From the NCBI GenBank assembly GCA_046704385.1, contig JBJKSB010000051.1:1-51248 (forward strand): 51,248 bases of DNA. Direction: 5' to 3'. Source of the stretch: GH45 sp046704385. Its GTDB lineage: Bacteria; Bacteroidota; Bacteroidia; Bacteroidales; SZUA-534. Position 1 is the stretch's first letter, and the number at the start of each line of letters is the position of its first letter. Of this stretch, positions 46,269 to 51,248 are shown in pieces. Below the pieces are notes generated by a model. The model saw only the letters and a list, made by a program, of their open reading frames with translations. It did no database searches and was not told the DNA's origin. The position numbers and the translations under genes are program-made.

Positions 46269-48158
46269 TTGAAAAGAGTTATTACTTTCCTGTTATTGTT
46301 TATTTTATTGCATTCTTTACTAAACCAAGCTCATGCAGGTTTTTTTAAAAATAATGTAAATACGAATATCATTCTTGTCGATACCGTAACCGACGAGCTA
46401 AGTATAACAAGATATTCCTATTATTACGCCGACAGCACTAATAATTTATCAGTAAATGAAGTTGAACACGCAGCCTGGGAAGATTTTGATAAAATACCAA
46501 CCTTTCAACCTGATAACATTACCCACTGGTTCAAAATAGTATTTAAGAATCCGCTGGATAAAGAGGCTACCAAGGTTTTATATATCCCATACAGTAGTAT
46601 TTATATAATAGATGTTTATCAGGAAAATAAGGATACCATAAATAAAATTGTTGAGACGGGTATTAAGCGAAATATTACCAATAAAGAGGCCAGAACAACA
46701 GGATATCCTGCAACGCTGAATTTTAAAGCCGGTTCAACAAGTATTGTTTATGTAAAATTTAAACATGTGTACCGGCCGTTACGAACCACAATGTACCTGT
46801 TTAGTAAAAAACGCTTTTCGGAAATTTTATACCGGAGTCTGAATTTATTATGGTTATGGCGGGGAATATATTTATTTGCTATTGTTGTATCCCTGATTGC
46901 TTACTTTTTTCTGAAACAAAAAAGCTTTCTTTTTTATTCGATGTTAAATGCGGGGGTTTCGTTTTACATATTTAGTCATGTGGGTGAAATCCCTTTAATA
47001 CTGGGTTCCGATCCTACCGATTTTTCATCGAGTGTTGATTATATCGGCGCTTTTTTAATCAACCTGAGTCTTCCTCTTTTTCTCAATAGTTTATCACCTC
47101 TAAAGGAAAATAACAAAACCTTATGGAAGATTATGCTTACCTTAATATATGGCATAATTCCTTTTGTGTTAATCTCGTTCATTCCTTCAATCAGGTTAAA
47201 TTTTGTGACACTGATTATCCACAACTACATTATGATAGTTTCGGGCATCGTGTTGATATTACAAGTATATTTTTTAACTAAAAACACCCTGAATAAAAAA
47301 GAAAATGCCTTAATATTATTAATCATATATACCATCTATATCGTGTTTTCATTTGTCGATATTATTTTGCCAAACATGGGTTTTCTGGAAGATAAGGACT
47401 ATATCTATAAGCAATTTTTCATCGGGTCGTTTATCGAAGTATTCAGTTTTATGTTTCTAATGTCGAAACAAACCCTTCGGGTGTATCGGGAACGTTCGGT
47501 GCTAGTTGAAAAACAAAAAAATCATCAGAAGGAAATCCTGTTTTCTATTGTAAAGAGCCAGGAATCGGCGCGTATACGTGCCGGCCAGGAGTTACACGAT
47601 TTAATTGGCACAAACATGGCCATTATTAAACAGAAAATTGCAGATACGAGTCCCGAACTTCGAAAAATTATAACACAAACCATTGAAGCAATCCGGGATA
47701 TGAGCCATGGTTTGGTAATTTCAAACATTATCGACAATGCATTTAAAGATGAAATCCGGGATTTATGTTATTCCGCTTCATCGGATAAAATTAAATTTCA
47801 TGTATATTTTCACCAATGGCCTGAGATTGATAATACCGAAATTACAACACACATTTACCGAATTACACAGGAATTGGTGCAAAATGCACTGAAACACAGT
47901 CAGGCATCCAATGTTTATTTACAATATTTGAGTAATGAAAAAAATGAAATAATCCTGATGTATGAGGATAATGGTATTGGTTTTAATGTTGATACCAGGG
48001 AGAACAAGAATGGTGTCGGGCTTAAAAACATTAAAAGCCGGGTTGAGATTTTAAACGGCAATATTGAAATTGACAGTAAATTAAACGGGGCAGGAACCAA
48101 TGTTATGATTGAGATTGATTATAGCAATGTGAATGAAATTGAAGGGTTTAGCATTTAA
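46269..48158 (+). CDS. 7TM-DISM sensor histidine kinase (HisKA_3 type), non-ATG start
   Basis: No in-frame ATG precedes the signal sequence; TTG at 46269 gives MKRVITFLLLFILLHSLLNQ and I prefer it, though TTG at 46242 is also in frame. The order is: signal peptide, an extracytoplasmic 7TMR-DISMED2-like beta domain (~30-180; HWFKIVFKNPLD), seven TM helices (~200-400), then the cytoplasmic HisKA_3 domain with His443 (AGQELHDLIGTN). The HATPase shows ITQELVQNALKHS, DNGIGF and KNGVGLKNIKSR. DISM kinases sense carbohydrate-like ligands in some systems. It should phosphorylate the upstream NarL-type regulator. Confidence 0.88.
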   Translation: MKRVITFLLLFILLHSLLNQAHAGFFKNNVNTNIILVDTVTDELSITRYSYYYADSTNNLSVNEVEHAAWEDFDKIPTFQPDNITHWFKIVFKNPLDKEATKVLYIPYSSIYIIDVYQENKDTINKIVETGIKRNITNKEARTTGYPATLNFKAGSTSIVYVKFKHVYRPLRTTMYLFSKKRFSEILYRSLNLLWLWRGIYLFAIVVSLIAYFFLKQKSFLFYSMLNAGVSFYIFSHVGEIPLILGSDPTDFSSSVDYIGAFLINLSLPLFLNSLSPLKENNKTLWKIMLTLIYGIIPFVLISFIPSIRLNFVTLIIHNYIMIVSGIVLILQVYFLTKNTLNKKENALILLIIYTIYIVFSFVDIILPNMGFLEDKDYIYKQFFIGSFIEVFSFMFLMSKQTLRVYRERSVLVEKQKNHQKEILFSIVKSQESARIRAGQELHDLIGTNMAIIKQKIADTSPELRKIITQTIEAIRDMSHGLVISNIIDNAFKDEIRDLCYSASSDKIKFHVYFHQWPEIDNTEITTHIYRITQELVQNALKHSQASNVYLQYLSNEKNEIILMYEDNGIGFNVDTRENKNGVGLKNIKSRVEILNGNIEIDSKLNGAGTNVMIEIDYSNVNEIEGFSI

Positions 48159-48355
48159 TAAAGATACGAACCGCCGGTATCCTTGCCGGTCAAAAGGGCC
48201 AACCTGAGGTTCACGAATATAATAGCAATGGAATCATATTTCATTTGTCATGTCATTGGAATCCAACTGATATGCAGCAAGATATTGCTGATACGATTTA
48301 TATTTCAGTACATTTTACGCCAAGCTGTACACCCGTTGACATTAACGAAATGTAG
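48152..48355 (+). pseudogene. Open frame without start codon, protein-like (possible gene remnant)
   Basis: A frame offset from the kinase end runs open from 48152 and reads KIRTAGILAGQKGQPEVHEY, NSNGIIFHLSCHWNPTDM, QQDIADTIYISVHFTPSCTP, then VDINEM and stop. The composition looks like true protein, but no ATG, GTG or TTG starts it, and a TAG precedes it at 48149. I do not recognise the family. It may be the truncated end of a lost gene or a short gene with an unusual start. Confidence 0.35.
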
Positions 48356-48479
48356 TATAACTGTGTTTTGAACTCAATGATAATGGTGAAATTTAATTAT
48401 TAGCTTATACCCGTTGATTTAATTTTTCAAAGGTTGGATTATATTGCTTTAAGTAACATGGAAAACCTCAGTCATTAAA

Positions 48480-48513
48480 TAACAAGGGGCTTCTCAAAAA
48501 AAGCCCCTTGTTA
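48480..48513 (-). terminator. Strong terminator of the cytochrome gene
   Basis: A perfect 13-bp stem (TAACAAGGGGCTT / AAGCCCCTTGTTA) with an 8-nt loop lies 20 bp beyond the stop of the leftward gene at 48534. On the minus strand it is followed by TTATTTAAT. Confidence 0.8.
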
Positions 48514-48533
48514 CGACAAATCACAAAAAATTT

Positions 48534-49676
48534 CTATTTTAATAAATTTAACTTGACTGTTTTTATATAATTTCCCGTTGTAAATCTGGCTAAATATACT
48601 CCATTAGTAACAGATTCGCCTAAATTGTTTCTTCCGTTCCATGTAACCTCATAGGTTCCAACATTCTTTACTTCAGAATCTATAAGTGAACTTACCAAAA
48701 TACCTTTGATGTCATATATTTCCAAACGGACTTTTCCTTTTTCAGGTAACGAAAATTTCAACGTTGTTGAATTGTTAAATGGATTTGGAAAAGCATTTTC
48801 TAAATTGTAACCATCTGAAGAGCTATTTGTTTCCTGAATCTTGCTTGTTCCATGATCCGCACCCATAGTATGACAACCCACACATTCCATATGTGTAGAT
48901 ACATTATTATAACCAGAAGAACCATGGCAGGATAAACAATCAGCATTCCCGGATGGATCGGCATATGTACCTGCGAAAGTACTGGCAAAATAGTCATTTA
49001 AAATTGTTACAGTTTTTGCAGCAATATCTCCTGCTAATCTTGCACATCTTTCTTTTCTTTCGTCAGATGAATTGTTAAAACCGGAGGCGAAGCACCACTG
49101 ACTTACCGATGGATGGCATAGTGGACTACCTGAAATATTTTGTGTGAGTACCCCAATTTCAGGATGATCATCATAGGTAGCGGCATTAGCTTCATCGGTA
49201 GGAAATTTTTGAGTTGTATAGTATCCATAAAGCTCGTTGATTAAATCCTTTGTAGAATCACTAACAACTAAACTTATTAATGCTGCTCCGCCATTTAGCG
49301 TTCCGCATAATGTTCCCCAGCTCCCAACCCCGGCACTGCCATATTTCATTATTTCAATGGGAAATGTTGTCCAGGGATCACCAATAGCTTCGCTTAAAGC
49401 CTGGACAATAGCGCCAAAAGTTCCTGCGCAACATGCATATCCATTCCAATACTTGGCATGCGCATACTGCCTGACAACTTCCGGATCTAAAGCAGCATAA
49501 GGATATGGCCATGATTGACTTCCTTTTGTTTCTGCTTGTACCTTATTGTTGGCCAAGGCACCATAACCAATTACTCCAATTGTTGCACCAAGTGCATATT
49601 TTGAAGTATCTTTGAAAAATTCTTTACGCGAAATTCTCTTTTCTTTTTCAACTATTTTCTTTTCTTCTGGTTCCAT
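48534..49676 (-). CDS. Split-Soret-type cytochrome c (C_GCAxxG_C_C family) with Tat-like signal and sorting domain
   Basis: A 380-residue protein. The N-terminus has a Tat-like signal (RISRKEFFKDTSKYALGATI; Arg-Lys in place of Arg-Arg). The core has the family cysteine pattern: Cys82-Cys83 (YACCAGTFG), Cys124 (GTLCGTLNGG), Cys187 and Cys195. Two CxxCH heme sites lie at 247-251 (CLSCH) and 265-269 (CVGCH). Residues ~290-380 are a FlgD-like/T9SS-type C-terminal domain (FPNPFNNSTTLKFSLP, GVYLARFTTGNYIKTVKL). It is probably an exported redox protein. It is divergent from a Crp/Fnr regulator. Confidence 0.8.
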   Translation of the reverse strand: MEPEEKKIVEKEKRISRKEFFKDTSKYALGATIGVIGYGALANNKVQAETKGSQSWPYPYAALDPEVVRQYAHAKYWNGYACCAGTFGAIVQALSEAIGDPWTTFPIEIMKYGSAGVGSWGTLCGTLNGGAALISLVVSDSTKDLINELYGYYTTQKFPTDEANAATYDDHPEIGVLTQNISGSPLCHPSVSQWCFASGFNNSSDERKERCARLAGDIAAKTVTILNDYFASTFAGTYADPSGNADCLSCHGSSGYNNVSTHMECVGCHTMGADHGTSKIQETNSSSDGYNLENAFPNPFNNSTTLKFSLPEKGKVRLEIYDIKGILVSSLIDSEVKNVGTYEVTWNGRNNLGESVTNGVYLARFTTGNYIKTVKLNLLK

Positions 49677-49746
49677 AATCTATTCTCCTATTTTTTTTAA
49701 CATAATGCAAATTCCCTAAAATGTCATTGTTTTACAAAATAGTTAT

Positions 49747-49783
49747 TGTGATTTTTGTCAAATGGCGAGTGATTTTTGTCACA
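49747..49783. promoter_or_regulatory. Two CRP/FNR-like boxes between cytochrome and regulator genes
   Basis: TGTGA-N6-TCAAA (49747-49762) and AGTGA-N6-TCACA (49768-49783) match the CRP-type TGTGA-N6-TCACA pattern. Both have the same spacer TTTTTG and their centres are 21 bp (two helical turns) apart. They lie between the leftward cytochrome gene and the rightward Crp/Fnr gene, so the regulator may control both. Confidence 0.65.
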
Positions 49784-49822
49784 TTTTAGCTATTTTTAAA
49801 AATTAGAGATCATAATAAAAGT

Positions 49823-50494
49823 ATGGAGAAATGTGATTGCTGTAATGCGAGGTTATTTACTGCTGGAAAAGCATTAAAACCATCTGAACTTGATGAACTT
49901 CAAAAAAACACAACACAGGCACACTATATTGCAGGGAATGAAGTGTTTATGCAGGGAATGTATTCATCAAATGTATATTATCTTAAAAAGGGTATTGTAA
50001 AATTATCGATGAAAGGCATTCATAAAAATAAAATTATTAAAATCGTTAATTCTCCAAACTATATAGGATTATCTTCTTCTATAGGTAGCCAGGTTTTTGG
50101 TTATTCAGCTATTGCTTTAAGCAACTGTGTTATATGTATTACTAATAAGGAAACCTATCAAAAATTAATTTTACAAAATGAATATTTCTCATTTGAGATT
50201 ATTAAGTATTTAAGTAATAACGAATTAACTCAGTATATAAAATTTGTTAATTTACTCCAGCAAAACCTAAATGGTCGAATAGCAGCCTGTTTAATTGATT
50301 TTTCGAAAAACGTTTACAAATGCAATAAATTTTGTTTAAACAGAAAAGATCTTACAGATATTACAGGCAAGTCCCGTGAAAATATTAGCAGGGTAATATC
50401 TCAATTTGCAAAAGACGGAATAATTAACCTTGATGGAAATGAAATTGAAATTCTGGATTTGCAGCATTTAGAATATATCAGTAAAAATGGTTAG
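49823..50494 (+). CDS. Crp/Fnr-family transcription regulator with N-terminal cysteine cluster
   Basis: A 223-residue regulator: cyclic-nucleotide-binding-like domain (residues ~25-140) and C-terminal winged helix with recognition-like stretch RKDLTDITGKSRENISRVIS. The N-terminus has Cys4, Cys6 and Cys7 (MEKCDCCNARL) and a second pair Cys102/Cys105 (SNCVICITN), so it could bind an iron-sulfur cluster as FNR does, though spacing differs. It is expected to respond to oxygen or redox state and, with the boxes at 49747-49783, to control itself and the cytochrome gene. Confidence 0.85.
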   Translation: MEKCDCCNARLFTAGKALKPSELDELQKNTTQAHYIAGNEVFMQGMYSSNVYYLKKGIVKLSMKGIHKNKIIKIVNSPNYIGLSSSIGSQVFGYSAIALSNCVICITNKETYQKLILQNEYFSFEIIKYLSNNELTQYIKFVNLLQQNLNGRIAACLIDFSKNVYKCNKFCLNRKDLTDITGKSRENISRVISQFAKDGIINLDGNEIEILDLQHLEYISKNG

Positions 50495-50532
50495 AGGCTT
50501 ATTATTCATGAAATCATAATTTTTTATCCTGC

Positions 50533-51105
50533 ATGGCATCGGAAGTTTTACACATTAAAAACATGGTCTGCAAACGTTGCATTAAAGCAGTGAAAGATGA
50601 TTTTGAGCGCTTGGGATTACCTGTTGAAGCTATTGAACTAGGGATGGTAACAACCTTAACTATAATTGACGGTAATAAAAAAGAAGAGCTCAGACAGGTT
50701 TTGCATGATAATGGTTTTGAACTGATTGACGATAAAAAAAGCCAGATTATCGACCGCATAAAAACCCTGGTTATTGAGAAAATTCATTATGAAAAAGAAA
50801 TATCACAATCTATAAACAGTTCTGAATTTATATCAAAAGAAATCGGGTATGATTACTCGTATTTAAGCAACTTGTTTTCGTCGGTTGAAGGTATTACCAT
50901 TGAAAAATATATTATAAATCAGAAGATTGAAAAAGCCAAGGAATTACTTGTTTACAACGAATTGACTTTAAACGAAATTTCCTATCAGCTGGGCTACAGC
51001 AGTGTACAACACCTTTCGAACCAGTTTAAAAAAGTTACCGGATTAACACCGTCGCACTTTAAAAAACTTAAAGATCAAAAGCGTAAACCACTGGATGAGG
51101 TGTAA
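50533..51105 (+). CDS. AraC-family regulator with N-terminal HMA-like domain
   Basis: A 190-residue protein. Residues ~3-68 look like a heavy-metal-associated fold: HIKNMVCKRCIKAVKDDFER contains the CxxC pair (Cys13-x2-Cys16), followed by TIIDGNKKEELRQVLHDNGF. Residues ~70-180 are an AraC HTH (EISYQLGYSSVQHLSNQFKK, TGLTPSHFKKLK). Such metal-sensing-like AraC regulators are common in Bacteroidota next to metal efflux genes; any target lies outside the window. It starts 38 bp after the Crp/Fnr gene and could be co-transcribed. Confidence 0.85.
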   Translation: MASEVLHIKNMVCKRCIKAVKDDFERLGLPVEAIELGMVTTLTIIDGNKKEELRQVLHDNGFELIDDKKSQIIDRIKTLVIEKIHYEKEISQSINSSEFISKEIGYDYSYLSNLFSSVEGITIEKYIINQKIEKAKELLVYNELTLNEISYQLGYSSVQHLSNQFKKVTGLTPSHFKKLKDQKRKPLDEV

Positions 51106-51112
51106 TTATAAT

Positions 51113-51146
51113 TGAGAGTATGACTTAAACCTCATATCCGTAAGTT
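51113..51146 (+). repeat. Dispersed 34-bp repeat, diverged copy C
   Basis: GAGAGTATGACTTAAACCTC followed by ATATCCGTAAGT aligns without gaps to copies A and B around the GH18 gene (about 23 of 34 positions identical to copy A). Confidence 0.45.
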
Positions 51147-51159
51147 ATTGTTGAAAAAA

Positions 51160-51192
51160 GCTGTAAAACTTTAATTATTAAAGTTTTACAGC
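51160..51192 (-). terminator. Perfect hairpin, terminator of a gene entering from the right
   Basis: The 16-bp arms GCTGTAAAACTTTAAT and ATTAAAGTTTTACAGC leave a one-base loop. On the minus strand it is followed by TTTTTTC. It overlaps the stop codon of the partial leftward frame at 51178. Confidence 0.7.
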
Positions 51193-51248
51193 CACGGTAT
51201 TTTCACCTAAATTGGTGTTACTAAACAATACCGACATGAAGATACTAA
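51178..51248 (-). CDS. C-terminal end of a leftward gene (partial)
   Basis: One minus-strand frame is open from the window edge to a TAA at 51180-51178 and ends SIFMSVLFSNTNLGENTVAV followed by KL. The stop sits inside the right arm of a terminator hairpin, which supports a real gene end. Too short to assign. Confidence 0.35.
   Translation of the reverse strand, partial: SIFMSVLFSNTNLGENTVAVKL

Noticed and set aside
48183..48371. 62-codon plus-strand frame starting ATG-like after the 7TM kinase
   Set aside because: The overlapping frame at 48152-48355 has far more protein-like content; this one looks like its out-of-frame shadow.
1..51248. CRISPR array, tRNA, rRNA or insertion sequence
   Set aside because: No regularly spaced short repeats, cloverleaf-like sequence, rRNA segments or transposase motifs were seen by eye; tandem repeats at 43401-44540 are coding.

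Overview
The window is AT-rich DNA from a member of the Bacteroidota, most likely a free-living or environmental Bacteroidales/Marinilabiliales-type organism. The evidence is a SusC/SusD pair with a hybrid two-component regulator, type IX secretion (T9SS) C-terminal sorting domains on several secreted proteins, Bacteroidota -7 promoter elements of the TAnnTTTG type, and sparse Shine-Dalgarno sequences. No rRNA, tRNA, CRISPR array or intact insertion sequence was seen.

Layout. (1) 1-1.8 kb: the end of a membrane protein with a cytoplasmic sensor-like part, and a small secreted protein. (2) 1.9-9.2 kb, minus strand: a complete phosphate operon (OprP-like porin, PstS, PstC, PstA, PstB, PhoU, PhoR-like kinase), preceded by three identical heptamers at 11-bp pitch that look like a Pho box. 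(3) 9.3-12.5 kb: a carboxypeptidase-regulatory-like fragment, a VIT/von Willebrand A T9SS protein and a truncated PIN toxin. (4) 12.6-27.1 kb: a polysaccharide utilisation locus. A 1.3-1.4 kaa hybrid two-component regulator is divergent from a GH2 glycosidase, a beta-helix protein and a T9SS protein; SusC/SusD lie convergent to these. (5) 27.7-29.4 kb: a decaying three-gene TIGR04255 module, with one gene cut by three in-frame TAA codons. (6) 29.6-33.7 kb: a PD40/TPR lipoprotein with a CxxCH motif, and a GH18 chitinase flanked by a short dispersed repeat. (7) 34-48.2 kb: a long plus-strand block framed by two NarL/LuxR-type two-component systems. Between them lie secreted proteins of unknown function, predicted outer-membrane barrels, a secreted caspase-like peptidase and a lipoprotein with tandem repeats and a Fib_succ_major domain. 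(8) 48.5-51.2 kb: a split-Soret-type cytochrome divergent from a cysteine-rich Crp/Fnr regulator with two CRP-like boxes between them, then an AraC regulator fused to a metal-binding-like domain.

The best candidate for an undescribed system is block 7. The caspase/barrel/lipoprotein operon and a separate tiny transcript both start from a promoter carrying the same inverted repeat (ATCACCC-AAAA-GGGTGAT), in each case exactly 22 bp upstream of a TAnnTTTR -7 element. This suggests co-regulation by one of the adjacent NarL-type response regulators. All functions are read from sequence alone; no database search was possible.
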